DNA of 64,000 nucleotides from positions 4,840,001-4,904,000 of the forward strand of contig NZ_CP022961.1 in assembly GCF_002285795.1 (NCBI RefSeq), given 5' to 3'. Of the stretch, positions 17,687 to 26,653 are shown one piece after another (position 1 is the first letter of the stretch; every line of letters begins with the position of its first letter). Made by a program: the position numbers and the translations under genes. Under the pieces are notes generated by a model, which saw only the letters and a list, made by a program, of their open reading frames with translations, searched no databases and had not been told where the DNA came from. Origin of the DNA: Plantactinospora sp. KBS50. GTDB lineage: Bacteria > Actinomycetota > Actinomycetes > Mycobacteriales > Micromonosporaceae.

Positions 17687-18136
17687 ATGCCCACCGAAGC
17701 ACCCGCGCCGGGCCACGAACCGGACCGGCCGGCCGGACCGGCCGGCAGTCCCGCCGGCAGTCCCGCCGGCACGCCCGCCGAGCACGGCGGTCCGGCCGGG
17801 CACGGCGGTCCGGCCGGGCACGGCGGTCCGGCCGGGCACGGCGGTCCGGCCGGGCACGGCGGTCCGGCCGGGCACGGCGGTCCGGCCGGGCACGGCGGTC
17901 CGGCCGGCGCCGGCACCGAGACGCTGGACTGTCTCGGGCAGCGCTGCCCGCTGCCGGTGATCGCGGTCGCGAAGCGGATCACCGGCGTGCCGGTGGGCGC
18001 GGTGGTCCGGGTGCTGGCCGACGACCCGGCCGCCGCCATCGACATCCCGGCCTGGTGCCGGATGCGCGGTCAGGAGTTCGTGGGCACGGTGCGGACCGAC
18101 GCCGGCCCCGGGTACGAGGTCCGGCGCCGGCACTGA
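17687..18136 (+). CDS. TusA/SirA-like sulfurtransferase with N-terminal repeat
   Basis: The C-terminal 75 residues are a TusA domain: LDCLGQRCPLPVIAVAKRI holds the active Cys in the CPxP motif. TusA proteins carry persulfide sulfur from a cysteine desulfurase to tRNA thiolation, molybdopterin or other acceptors. The N-terminal half is unusual: a Pro/Gly linker plus seven GHGGPA hexapeptides encoded by 18-bp tandem repeats. TusA is normally about 80 residues; here it is 149. Its neighbour upstream is the cysteine desulfurase-like gene. Confidence 0.85.
   Translation: MPTEAPAPGHEPDRPAGPAGSPAGSPAGTPAEHGGPAGHGGPAGHGGPAGHGGPAGHGGPAGHGGPAGHGGPAGAGTETLDCLGQRCPLPVIAVAKRITGVPVGAVVRVLADDPAAAIDIPAWCRMRGQEFVGTVRTDAGPGYEVRRRH
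17783..17908 (+). repeat. seven 18-bp tandem repeats, coding
   Basis: Unit CACGGCGGTCCGGCCGGG starts at 17783 and recurs every 18 bp through 17908; only the last base of the last copy differs. In frame it encodes (HGGPAG)n in the TusA-like protein. Confidence 0.95.
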
Positions 18137-18233
18137 CGGCACCGGCCCGGACGCGGCGCTCCCCGGGCACCGTGCTCCCGGCACCGTGCTCCCGAACGGG
18201 GGCGTACCGGACCGGGCCCTCCCCAACCGGGCG

Positions 18234-19211
18234 CTACTGGCCCAGGTGGGCGCGCACCTCGTCGCCGGCCGCGTCGCCGTACGAGTCGGCCATCCGCTTG
18301 ATGAAGACGTCCCGGCGGACCTCGTACTCCTGGGCGCCGAAGGACTCCAGCACCAGCCCGGCGAGCAGGCAGCCGACCTGGGCCGAACGCTCCAGGCCGA
18401 AGCCCCAGGAGAGCCCGGCGAGGAAGCCGGCCCGGAAGCCGTCGCCCACGCCGGTGGGATCGGCCGCCTGGATCCCCCGGGCGACGGGCACCCGGATCGG
18501 CGCCATGTCCCGACCGGCGATCTCCACCCCGTCCTTCCCCAGCGTGGTCACCCGGATCCGGACCCGGTCCAGCAGCTGGTCGTCGGTCAGCCCCGCCTTG
18601 CTCTGCAGCAGCGACTTCTCGTACTCGTTGGTCATCAGGTATTCCGCGCCCTCGATCAGGCCGAGCACGTCCGAGCCGTCCATCCGGGCGAGCTGCTGGG
18701 AGGGGTCGGCCGCGAAGGCGTACCCGCGCTCCCGGCACTCCTGCGAGTGCCGCAGCATGGCGGCCGGGTCGTTGGCGCTGATCATGACCAGGTCGAGCCC
18801 GGCCAGCCGGTCGGCCACCGGCTCCAGCTCGATGTTGCGGGCCTCGCTCATGGCCCCGGCGTAGAACGAGGCGATCTGGCACATCTCGGTGTCGGTGGTG
18901 CAGACGAAGCGCGCGGTGTGGGCGACCTCGCTCACGTGCACCGAGTCGCAGTCCACCCCGTGCCGCTCCAGCCAGGACCGGTAGTCGGCGAAGTCCGCGC
19001 CCACCGCCCCGAGCAGCACCGGCCGCAGGCCGAGCTGGCCCAACCCGAAGCTGATGTTGGCGGCCACGCCGCCGCGGCGCACCACCAGGTCGTCCACCAG
19101 GAACGACAGCGACACCGTGTGCAGCTGGTCCGCGATGAGCTGGTCGGCGAACCGGCCGGGGAAGCTCATCAGGTGATCGGTCGCGATCGAACCGGAAACG
19201 GCGATCTTCAT
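18234..19211 (-). CDS. adoK: adenosine kinase, PfkB/ribokinase family
   Basis: 325 residues. The ribokinase signatures are RRGGVAANISFGLGQLG at the N-terminal side and DPTGVGDGFRAGF with the catalytic Asp near residue 255. The start MKIAVSGSIATDHLMSFPGRF and segments such as ASFYAGAMSEARNI and AADPSQQLAR closely resemble M. tuberculosis AdoK/CbhK (Rv2202c, from memory), an actinobacterial adenosine kinase unrelated to the eukaryotic type. It phosphorylates adenosine to AMP in purine salvage. Rv2202c has ctaC and an ErpA-like gene as neighbours, as here. Confidence 0.9.
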   Translation of the reverse strand: MKIAVSGSIATDHLMSFPGRFADQLIADQLHTVSLSFLVDDLVVRRGGVAANISFGLGQLGLRPVLLGAVGADFADYRSWLERHGVDCDSVHVSEVAHTARFVCTTDTEMCQIASFYAGAMSEARNIELEPVADRLAGLDLVMISANDPAAMLRHSQECRERGYAFAADPSQQLARMDGSDVLGLIEGAEYLMTNEYEKSLLQSKAGLTDDQLLDRVRIRVTTLGKDGVEIAGRDMAPIRVPVARGIQAADPTGVGDGFRAGFLAGLSWGFGLERSAQVGCLLAGLVLESFGAQEYEVRRDVFIKRMADSYGDAAGDEVRAHLGQ

Positions 19212-19335
19212 CGGTAGCCCTCGAAGTCGGCGACGGGGGAGCGCGCTAACGCCGGGTCAGCCTACCGGGTCGATCACCGCGCCGTCCCGGATCGAGCGGT
19301 CCCGCGCCCGCGTGCCGTAGAAGCGGCAGAAGGCA

Positions 19336-19375
19336 CGAACGGGGCCAGCCCGGCGTGCCGGGCTGGCCCCGTTCG
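19336..19375. terminator. perfect 19-bp GC hairpin
   Basis: Arms CGAACGGGGCCAGCCCGGC and exact complement with a 2-nt loop, downstream of the Fe-S insertion gene (minus strand) and upstream of adoK. No T tract. Confidence 0.8.
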
Positions 19376-19435
19376 GATGCGTGTGCGCGCCGCGGTGGTC
19401 GGTCCCAGCGGGCCGCCGACCCGGCGCCCGGCGAC

Positions 19436-19804
19436 TCAGTGGAACGAGTCGCCGCAGGCGCAGGAGTTCTGCGCGTTCGGGTTGTCGATCGTGAAGCCCT
19501 GGGCGTCGATCCGGTCGGCGAAGTCGATCGTGGCGCCGGTCAGGTAGGGCGCGCTCATCCGGTCGACCACGACCTCCACCCCACCGAAATCGCTGACGAC
19601 GTCCCCGTCCAGGGAGCGCTCGTCGAAGAACAGCTGGTAACGCAGGCCCGAGCAGCCACCCGGCTGCACGGCCACCCGCAGCCGCAGGTCGTCGCGGCCC
19701 TCCTGCTCGATCAGGGCCTTGACCTTCTGCGCCGCTACGTCGGTCAGGACGATGGTGGTCGGGGCCTGGGCCTCGCTCGACTCGGTCTGCGCTGGCGTGG
19801 TCAC
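19436..19804 (-). CDS. erpA: A-type Fe-S carrier / HesB-ErpA family protein
   Basis: 122 residues with the three conserved Cys of A-type carriers: VQPGGCSGLRYQL and NSCACGDSFH. These proteins hand [4Fe-4S] or [2Fe-2S] clusters to target enzymes, which in this window could include NadA and LipA (inference). GTG 19804 is chosen because GGGGAGA lies about 8 nt upstream. The first 20 residues before TTIVLTDVAAQKV are low-complexity. It corresponds in position to M. tuberculosis Rv2204c. Confidence 0.9.
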   Translation of the reverse strand: MTTPAQTESSEAQAPTTIVLTDVAAQKVKALIEQEGRDDLRLRVAVQPGGCSGLRYQLFFDERSLDGDVVSDFGGVEVVVDRMSAPYLTGATIDFADRIDAQGFTIDNPNAQNSCACGDSFH

Positions 19805-20036
19805 GTGGAACTCTCCCCTGCGACGGTCTGGACATCCGTACTGGCCAACGCTATCCGTCCGGCCGGCCATTCCCAATGTCGTACGGATCCGATTGTAGGT
19901 CGGTGCGGCGCTCGTCACCCCCGGGACGCCGGGCCGGCCGTCGGCGCCGGCCGGCGCACGCCCCGCCGGCACGGCCCCCTGCCCCCAATCCGCCCACCCG
20001 TCCCTTTCAGGTCCCACCCGTCCCTCTCGGGTGCCC

Positions 20037-21197
20037 TCAGCCCGAGCGGCTCCACTGGGTCGCCAGCCGGGCGGCCAGCGCCCGCAGTCCCGCGGCCGGC
20101 TCGGCCATGGCCCGCACCAGCCCACCGTGTTCCTCGCCGCCGAAGTGGTCCACCAGGCTGTACGCCTCGGTCACCCCGGCGGCGGCGGCCTCCCGGCGGC
20201 CCGCGCTGACCCGGCCGGCCAGCACCACGCACGGGACGCCGCGGTCCCGGGCGGCGGCGGCCACCCCGGCGACCACCTTGCCGCGCAGCGACTGGTGGTC
20301 GAAGGACCCCTCGCCGCTGATCACCAGATCGGCCGCGTCGAGCGCCGAGTCCAGGTCGAGCGCGCGGCGGACGATGCCGATGCCCGACTCGCACCGGCCG
20401 CCCAGGGCCAGGATTGCCGCGCCCAGCCCGCCCGCGGCGCCGGCGCCGGGCACCGCCGCCAGCCCGGGCGGGCAGCCGGGCAGGTCGCGTTCCAGCACCG
20501 CGGCGAACCGTTCCAGCGCGTCGTCCAGCAGCAGGATGTCGGCGCGGGAGGCGCCCTTCTGCGGTCCGAAGACGTTGGACGCGCCGTGCAGGCCGGTGAG
20601 CGGGCTGTCCACGTCGGTGGCCGCCACCAGTTCCACCCCGCGCAGCCGGGGCGCGCCGGTGAGCCCGGCCACGGCGGCCAGCGCGGCCCCGCCGTACGGC
20701 AGCGGGCTGCCGGTGCCGTCGACCGGGACGAGGCCGAGCGCGGTCAGCAGCCCGGCGCCGGCGTCGTTGGTGGCCGAGCCGCCCAGCCCGATCACCAGCC
20801 GCCGGGCGCCGGCCTCCACGGCCGTGACGACCAGCACCCCCAGCCCGTACGAGGTGGTCGACCGGGGGTCCCGCTCGGCCTCGGTGAGCAGGTGCAGCCC
20901 GCACGCCTGCGCGCTCTCCAGGTACGCCGTGGCCGGTGTGCCGTCGGCGGCGGCGTCGGTCAGCAGGATCTCCCCGGGCACCGGCCGGCCGAGCGGGTCG
21001 ACGGTGGCGACCGGGACGCGCCGGCCGGGCAGGGCGGTGCCGAGCACCTCGACGAAGCCGGGGCCGCCGTCGGCCAGCGGCCGGCTGTCCAGCCGGTCGG
21101 CCGGGGCGGTCTCCCGCCATCCCGCGGCGACCGCCGCCGCGACCTCGGGCGCCGAGAGCGTGCCGGCGAACTTGTCCGGACAGATCAGTACCCGCAT
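20037..21197 (-). CDS. glycerate kinase, GarK/GlxK family
   Basis: 386 residues. It opens with RVLICPDKFAGTLSAPEVA, the family signature, and has LADGGPGFVEVL, VIGLGGSATNDAGAG and ISGEGSFDHQSLRGKV. It phosphorylates D-glycerate, usually to 2-phosphoglycerate in this family. The start ATG at 21197 is preceded by ACTATC about 5 nt upstream on the minus strand, so it may be leaderless. Position matches M. tuberculosis Rv2205c. Confidence 0.92.
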   Translation of the reverse strand: MRVLICPDKFAGTLSAPEVAAAVAAGWRETAPADRLDSRPLADGGPGFVEVLGTALPGRRVPVATVDPLGRPVPGEILLTDAAADGTPATAYLESAQACGLHLLTEAERDPRSTTSYGLGVLVVTAVEAGARRLVIGLGGSATNDAGAGLLTALGLVPVDGTGSPLPYGGAALAAVAGLTGAPRLRGVELVAATDVDSPLTGLHGASNVFGPQKGASRADILLLDDALERFAAVLERDLPGCPPGLAAVPGAGAAGGLGAAILALGGRCESGIGIVRRALDLDSALDAADLVISGEGSFDHQSLRGKVVAGVAAAARDRGVPCVVLAGRVSAGRREAAAAGVTEAYSLVDHFGGEEHGGLVRAMAEPAAGLRALAARLATQWSRSG

Positions 21198-21253
21198 GGC
21201 CGGATAGTGTGGCAGCCCACATCCGTCCGCCGGGCGGCCGGTCCGGGCTGTGG

Positions 21254-21259
21254 GACGAT
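21254..21259 (+). promoter_or_regulatory. -10-like GACGAT, leaderless start of nadA
   Basis: GACGAT ends 6 nt before the GTG at 21266; no ribosome binding site is present. Confidence 0.45.
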
Positions 21260-21265
21260 GAACGG

Positions 21266-22477
21266 GTGACGTCGACCTGGGTTGAGCCCGAGAACACCCC
21301 CCTCGCCCTGCTGTTGCTCGGCCGGGGCAGTGACCCGGCCACCGAGCGTGGCGTGGAGTGTCCGGGCGAGCTTCCGCCGCCGAGCGATCCCGATCTGGTC
21401 GCCCGGGCCGCGGCGGCCAAGGCCGCGCTCGGCGACCGGGTCTTCGTGCTGGGCCACCACTACCAGCGCGACGAGGTCATCCAGTTCGCCGACGTGACCG
21501 GCGACTCGTTCAAGCTGGCCCGCGAGGCCGCCGCCCGGCCGGGCGCGGAATACATCGTGTTCTGCGGCGTGCACTTCATGGCCGAGAGCGCCGACATCCT
21601 GACCAGCGACAGCCAGCGGATCGTCCTGCCGGACCTGGCCGCCGGCTGCTCGATGGCGGACATGGCCGCGTTGTCGCAGGTCGAGGCGGCCTGGGAGGTG
21701 CTCGCCGACGCCGGCGCCGCGGACTCCACCGTCCCGGTGACGTACATGAACTCCTCGGCCGACATCAAGGGCTTCGTGGGTCGGCACGGCGGGGTGGTCT
21801 GCACCTCGTCGAACGCCCGCCGGGCACTGGACTGGGCGTTCGAGCGGGGGCAGCGGGTGCTGTTCCTGCCCGACCAGCACCTCGGCCGCAACACCGCGGT
21901 GCTGGAGCTGGGCCTGGATGCCGACGACTGCGTGCTGTACGACCCGCACAAGCCCGGTGGTGGGCTCACCGCGCGGCAGTTGCGCGAGGCGAAGATGGTC
22001 CTCTGGCGCGGGCACTGCTCGGTGCACGGCCGGTTCACGCTGGACAGCGTCAACGAGGTCCGGCAGCGGGTGCCCGGGGTGACCGTGCTGGTGCACCCGG
22101 AGTGCCGGTACGAGGTGGTCACCGCCGCCGACCAGGTCGGCTCCACCGAATACATCATCAGGGCCATCGAGGCCGCGCCCGCCGGCTCGTCCTGGGCGGT
22201 GGGCACCGAGCTGAACCTCGTCCGCCGGCTGGCGAAGGCGCACCCGGACAAGGAGATCATGTTCCTGGACCGGGCGGTCTGCTACTGCTCGACCATGAAC
22301 CGGATCGACCTGCCGCACCTGGTGTGGGCGCTTGAGGAACTGGTCGCCGGTCGGGTGGTCAACCAGATCACGGTCGACCCGGAGACCGCACGGCACGCGC
22401 GGGCGGCGCTGGACCAGATGCTCGCGCTACCCGGCGCCGATCGGCCGGTCGCCGGCACCCGCAGTAACTGGGTGTAA
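21266..22477 (+). CDS. nadA: quinolinate synthase A
   Basis: 403 residues. It condenses iminoaspartate with dihydroxyacetone phosphate to quinolinate in NAD synthesis, using a [4Fe-4S] cluster. VLGHHYQRDEVIQFADVTGDS is the substrate-binding start; cluster Cys candidates are in FCGVHFMAESADIL, CSVHGR/HPECRYEV and CYCSTMN. The form with an N-terminal extension is the usual actinobacterial one. Usual partners nadB and nadC are not in the window, so nadA appears separated here. Confidence 0.95.
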   Translation: MTSTWVEPENTPLALLLLGRGSDPATERGVECPGELPPPSDPDLVARAAAAKAALGDRVFVLGHHYQRDEVIQFADVTGDSFKLAREAAARPGAEYIVFCGVHFMAESADILTSDSQRIVLPDLAAGCSMADMAALSQVEAAWEVLADAGAADSTVPVTYMNSSADIKGFVGRHGGVVCTSSNARRALDWAFERGQRVLFLPDQHLGRNTAVLELGLDADDCVLYDPHKPGGGLTARQLREAKMVLWRGHCSVHGRFTLDSVNEVRQRVPGVTVLVHPECRYEVVTAADQVGSTEYIIRAIEAAPAGSSWAVGTELNLVRRLAKAHPDKEIMFLDRAVCYCSTMNRIDLPHLVWALEELVAGRVVNQITVDPETARHARAALDQMLALPGADRPVAGTRSNWV

Positions 22478-22690
22478 TCGAAACGGAACTGATTGACGCC
22501 GGCTCACCCCAATTGAGCTCCGAAGGTCCGGTGTGACCGAGTCCTCGTGGTAACCGAGGGCTATGCTGCGTCGGGCGACACGAGCCGGCCGGAAAATCCC
22601 CCGCGGCGGCTCCCGGAGTCATTTAGGCGGCTGTCCCCTGCCCGCTCCCGGCGGACACTCAGATGGCTACAGCGAGCGCTGGAGGTTGCG
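22478..22690 (+). promoter_or_regulatory. upstream region of murA with -10 candidate
   Basis: A 213-bp non-coding stretch. TATGCT at 22562-22567 is the best -10 hexamer and would give a 5' UTR of about 120 nt. No recognisable riboswitch motif was seen. GGAGG at 22681-22685 is the ribosome site for the TTG start. Confidence 0.4.
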
Positions 22691-24046
22691 TTGACCGACG
22701 ACGTCCTTGTCGTGCATGGAGGAACCCCGCTGGAGGGGGCGATCCGGGTCCGCGGCGCCAAGAACCTGGTGTCCAAGGCGATGGTGGCCGCGCTGCTGGG
22801 CGACCAGCCGAGCCGGCTCTACGACGTACCGCGGATCCGCGACGTCGAGGTGGTCCGCGGACTGCTCGACCTGCACGGCGTCAAGGTCACCGACGGCGAG
22901 CTGGACGGCGAACTCGTCTTCGACCCGGCCAACGTGGAGGGCGCGTCGACCGACGAGATCAACGTGCACGCCGGGTCCAGCCGCATCCCGATCCTGTTCT
23001 GCGGCCCGCTGCTGCACCGACTGGGCCACGCGTTCATCCCGGACCTCGGCGGCTGCCACATCGGGCCGCGGCCGATCGACTTCCACATGCAGGCGCTGCG
23101 CGAGTTCGGCGCCGTGGTGGACAAGCAGCCCGAGGGGCTGCACCTGACGGCCCCGTCCGGGCTGCACGGCACCAAGATCGCGCTCCCCTACCCGAGCGTC
23201 GGCGCGACCGAGCAGGTGCTGCTCACCGCCGTACTCGCCGAGGGGGTCACCGAGCTGCGCAACGCGGCGGTCGAGCCGGAGATCATCGACCTGATCTGCC
23301 TGTTGCAGAAGATGGGCGCGATCATCACGGTGCACACCGACCGGGTGATCGAGATCCAGGGGGTGCCGCGGCTCGGCGGGTACGTGCACCGGCCCATCCC
23401 GGACCGGATCGAGGCGGCGAGCTGGGCGGCGGCGGCGCTGGCCACCCGCGGGCACGTCGAGGTGCTCGGCGCCCAGCAGGCCGACATGATGACCTTCCTG
23501 AACATCTTCCGCTCGATCGGCGGCTCGTACGAGGTGACCGACACCCGGCCGCCGCGGGACGGGCACCCGGGCCAGGAGGGCGGGATCCGGTTCTGGCATC
23601 CCGGCACCGAGCTGAGCGCCACGGCGCTGGAGACCGACGTCCACCCGGGCTTCATGACCGACTGGCAGCAGCCGCTGGTGGTGGCGCTGACCCAGGCCCG
23701 CGGCCTGTCGATCGTGCACGAGACGGTCTACGAGCAGCGGCTCGGCTACACCGACGCGCTGAACAAGATGGGCGCGAACATCCAGGTCTACCGGGACTGC
23801 CTGGGCGGCACCCCGTGCCGGTTCGGCCGCCGCAACTTCAAGCACTCGGCGGTGATCGCCGGGCCGAGCAAGCTGCACGCGGCCGACCTGGTGATCCCGG
23901 ACCTGCGCGCGGGCTTCAGCCACCTGATCGCCGCGCTGGCCGCCGAGGGCACCTCCCGGGTGTACGGGGTCAACCTGATCAACCGCGGGTACGAGGACTT
24001 CGAGGCCAAGCTCGCCAGCCTCGGCGCCCACGTCGAGCGCCCGTAA
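22691..24046 (+). CDS. murA: UDP-N-acetylglucosamine 1-carboxyvinyltransferase
   Basis: First step of peptidoglycan precursor synthesis: transfer of enolpyruvate from PEP to UDP-GlcNAc. The active-site loop LGGCHIGPRPIDFH keeps the catalytic Cys (target of fosfomycin). RVRGAKNLVSKAM is the N-terminal substrate loop and DLRAGFSHLIAALAA the C-terminal signature. A TTG start at 22691 is chosen because GGAGG lies 5 nt upstream and the resulting N-terminus (TDDVLVVHGGTPLEG) matches actinobacterial MurA; 451 residues. The insertion with TRPPRDGHPGQEG near residue 285 is a variable loop. Confidence 0.93.
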   Translation: MTDDVLVVHGGTPLEGAIRVRGAKNLVSKAMVAALLGDQPSRLYDVPRIRDVEVVRGLLDLHGVKVTDGELDGELVFDPANVEGASTDEINVHAGSSRIPILFCGPLLHRLGHAFIPDLGGCHIGPRPIDFHMQALREFGAVVDKQPEGLHLTAPSGLHGTKIALPYPSVGATEQVLLTAVLAEGVTELRNAAVEPEIIDLICLLQKMGAIITVHTDRVIEIQGVPRLGGYVHRPIPDRIEAASWAAAALATRGHVEVLGAQQADMMTFLNIFRSIGGSYEVTDTRPPRDGHPGQEGGIRFWHPGTELSATALETDVHPGFMTDWQQPLVVALTQARGLSIVHETVYEQRLGYTDALNKMGANIQVYRDCLGGTPCRFGRRNFKHSAVIAGPSKLHAADLVIPDLRAGFSHLIAALAAEGTSRVYGVNLINRGYEDFEAKLASLGAHVERP

Positions 24047-24103
24047 CGCCGGTTGGACCGTGACCGCCCGCACCGCGGTGTGCGGGCGGCGCGGTGGGTT
24101 GGC

Positions 24104-24109
24104 TACGCT
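24104..24109 (+). promoter_or_regulatory. -10 hexamer TACGCT, leaderless start
   Basis: TACGCT lies 6 nt before the GTG at 24116 with no ribosome binding site between. Confidence 0.5.
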
Positions 24110-24115
24110 TTCCGG

Positions 24116-24708
24116 GTGCCCGCGCTGTTCCGTCGCAAGTCCGCCGACCTCGTCGAGGAGTCCGTCGCCGAGGCGGAGTCCCCCACGTCCGCCGCGTCCC
24201 GCCGGGGATACACCCCGGCCAAGGGGCGGGAGACCCCAAGCGGCCGGGCAACAGCCCGCGCCGGCCGGCCTCGACCGGCCCGCTGAGCAAGGAGGAGGCT
24301 CGGGTCAAGCGCCGCGAGGCCCGGGCCGAGGCGGCGGCCGAGTTCCGCAGGTCGGGCGGCCCGCGGGACCGCGGACCCGAGCGGGCGCTGGCCCGCGACG
24401 TGGTCGACTCCCGGCGTACCGTCGGCACCTGGTTCTTCGGCGGCGCGCTGGTCGTGCTGATCGGCTCGGGGCCGAGCATGCCGCGCACCATCCAACTGGC
24501 GTCCAACCTGCTCTGGGTGCTGCTGGCGCTCGGCGTCGTGGTGGACTCGGTGCTGATCTCCCGGAAGATCCACAAGCTGGTGCGGGAGCGGTTCCCGAAG
24601 AGCCAGGAGCGGATGGGCTCGCTCTACTTCTACGCGATCATGCGGTCCATCGCCTTCCGGCGGATGCGTACCCCGACCCCGCGCGTCAAGATCGGGGACC
24701 CGATCTGA
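24116..24708 (+). CDS. DUF3043 membrane protein, frameshifted
   Basis: Two parts are in different frames: an N-terminus with FRRKSADLVEE and GYTPAKGRETP, and a C-terminal part with KRPGNSPRRPASTGPLSKEE, two adjacent membrane helices (TWFFGGALVVLIGSGPSM; NLLWVLLALGVVVDSVLI) and a basic tail. Adding one C at the CCCC run 24234-24237 joins them into 197 residues, which is the DUF3043 layout known in actinobacteria. Function unknown. Its last 23 bp overlap convergently with the ABC ATPase gene. Confidence 0.85.
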
Positions 24709-25705
24709 CGCCGTCCCGCGCCGCGGACGGCCGATCGGGCGCCGCCGGGGCGCGGTAGAGCGCGGCCACCACGTCCTCGATGGCCGGCTCCATGATCGCG
24801 ACGTCGCGCAGGGTGTCCAGGCCGGCCAGCCGGCGCAGCAGCTCCGCCGCCGTGGCCGACTCCAGCGCGTAGACGATCCGCCGGCCGTCGGCCTCGGTCC
24901 GCAGCACCGGCGCCCCGGGCAGCACGTCCGGCTCGGCCAGGGGTTCCACCAGGTCGACCAGCACCGTCCGGCGCGAGCCGTACCGGGCGTGCAACTGCTC
25001 GATCGTGCCGTCGTGCACCACCCGGCCGTGGTCGATCACCACGAGCCGCCGGCACAGCCGTTCGATGTCGGCCAGGTCGTGCGTGGTGAGCACCAGCGTG
25101 GTGTCCCCGGCCCGGCCCAGCTCGCCGAGGAAGTCCCGGACGGCCTGCTTGCTCACCACGTCCAGCCCGATCGTGGGCTCGTCCAGGAACAGCATCTGCG
25201 GGCCGTGCAGCAGCGCCGCCGTCAGCTCGCCGCGCATCCGCTGGCCCAGGGAGAGCTGCCGCACCGGCGTGTCGAGGAACTCGTCCAGGTCCAGCAGGGC
25301 GCGGCAGCGCCGCAGCCGGGCCGCGTGCGCGTCCGACGGCACCCGGTAGATGTGCCGCAGCAGGTCGAACGAGTCCCGCAGCGGCAGATCCCACCAGAGC
25401 TGCGAACGCTGCCCGAAGACCACGCCGATCCGCAGCGCGAGCCGGGTGCGCTGGGCCACCGGCACCAGCCCGCAGACCCGGGCGTCCCCCGCCGACGGCG
25501 TGAGCACCCCGGTGAGCATCTTCAGCGTGGTGGACTTGCCGGCGCCGTTCGGGCCGATGTAGCCGAGCATCTCGCCGCGTTCGACGGTGAGATCGACGCC
25601 GTCGACCGCGGTGACCGTGCGTTTGCGGCGACGCAGCCGGCCGGCGCGTACCCGGATGTCGAAGTCCTTGCGCAACGCCCGGGTCCGGATCACCGTCTCG
25701 CCCAT
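24686..25705 (-). CDS. ABC-2 type exporter, ATP-binding protein
   Basis: 339 residues. Walker A GPNGAGKSTTLKML, signature LSLGQRMRGEL, Walker B MLFLDEPTIGLD and switch His in TTHDLADIE are all intact. The C-terminal about 100 residues resemble the extra domain of DrrA/NatA-like exporters. ATG 25705 is chosen because GGAGGGG lies 4-5 nt upstream. It is the third gene of a minus-strand operon after two permeases. Substrate cannot be told from sequence. Confidence 0.9.
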   Translation of the reverse strand: MGETVIRTRALRKDFDIRVRAGRLRRRKRTVTAVDGVDLTVERGEMLGYIGPNGAGKSTTLKMLTGVLTPSAGDARVCGLVPVAQRTRLALRIGVVFGQRSQLWWDLPLRDSFDLLRHIYRVPSDAHAARLRRCRALLDLDEFLDTPVRQLSLGQRMRGELTAALLHGPQMLFLDEPTIGLDVVSKQAVRDFLGELGRAGDTTLVLTTHDLADIERLCRRLVVIDHGRVVHDGTIEQLHARYGSRRTVLVDLVEPLAEPDVLPGAPVLRTEADGRRIVYALESATAAELLRRLAGLDTLRDVAIMEPAIEDVVAALYRAPAAPDRPSAARDGVRSGPRS

Positions 25706-25730
25706 TCGCCCCTCCACCGCTGTCCGCCGG

Positions 25731-26549
25731 TCACGAACCCGTACTCCGGTAGTGCCTGATCCCCGCCCGCCAGGCGGCGGCCGCCGCGCCGACGGCCAGC
25801 ACCGGGACGCCCGGCGCGGCCCAACCCACCCAGGCCGGCAGGCCCAGCGGGTCGGCCCGGCCGAGCAGCGCCAGCGCCGGGTAGTAGGCCACGAAGGCGA
25901 ACCCCAGCCCGTACGCGAAGACCGCGCGGAACCAGCCGCCGTAGACGGTCACCGGGTACGTGGTGAAGTCCCGCCCGCCGTAGGTGAAGGCGTTGCCGAT
26001 CTCGCCGGACTCGATCCACCAGAACGCCACCGACGCGGAGGCCACGAAGATCGAGCCGAAGAAGCAGACGCCGGCCAGCGGCGCCAGCACGGCCAGCAGC
26101 ACCCGCCCGGCGGTCCACTGGATGTTCGCGGTCCCGAGCGCGACCAGCAACACCGCGAGCCCGAAGACCATCCGGGACACCTTGCGCAGCGGCAGGTCCA
26201 TCAGCAGCAACTGGGGCAGCGCCCGCAGCGGTCGCAGCAGCACCGCGTCCAGCAGGCCCGAGCGGATGTACCCGCGTACCCGCTCGACGTTGCCGACCGC
26301 GAAGTCGGCGGTGGCGAACGCGCAGGAGGAGAGCCCGACCATGACCATCGCCTCGCGCAGGGTGAACCCGCCCACGGTCCGGGTCACCCGGAACAGCACC
26401 AGCACGGTCGCGACGTCGATGACGGTGGCGCCCATGTTGCCGACCAGGTCGATCACGAAGGAGGTCCGGTAGGCGGCCTGGGACCGGGCCTGCGCCCGCA
26501 GCAGGGCCAGGTAGCCGCCCGCGGCGGCACCGCCGGCGTGCTCAGCCAC
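25731..26549 (-). CDS. ABC-2 type permease (DUF990-like)
   Basis: 272 residues with about six hydrophobic helices, including VIDVATVLVLFRVTRTVGGF, VLLAVLAPLAGVCFFGSIFVAS and a C-terminal WAAPGVPVLAVGAAAAAW. It is a half-permease paired with the upstream gene. The GTG start at 26549 lies inside a 31-bp tandem repeat that also contains the stop codon of the upstream gene, so the coupling of the two genes was altered by the duplication. Confidence 0.85.
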   Translation of the reverse strand: MAEHAGGAAAGGYLALLRAQARSQAAYRTSFVIDLVGNMGATVIDVATVLVLFRVTRTVGGFTLREAMVMVGLSSCAFATADFAVGNVERVRGYIRSGLLDAVLLRPLRALPQLLLMDLPLRKVSRMVFGLAVLLVALGTANIQWTAGRVLLAVLAPLAGVCFFGSIFVASASVAFWWIESGEIGNAFTYGGRDFTTYPVTVYGGWFRAVFAYGLGFAFVAYYPALALLGRADPLGLPAWVGWAAPGVPVLAVGAAAAAWRAGIRHYRSTGS

Positions 26550-26653
26550 CCTGCACCACCTGCCGGCGTCGCTCAGCCACCCTGCACCACCTGCCGGCGT
26601 CGCTCAGCCACCCTGCACCACCTGCCGGCGTCGCTCAGCCACCCTGCACCACC
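26541..26653. repeat. 31-bp tandem repeat, 3.6 copies, at an operon junction
   Basis: Identical units begin at 26541, 26572 and 26603 with a partial one at 26634. Each copy carries the TGA that ends the upstream permease gene and the GTG that starts the downstream one, so a stop/start junction has been multiplied. Confidence 0.95.
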
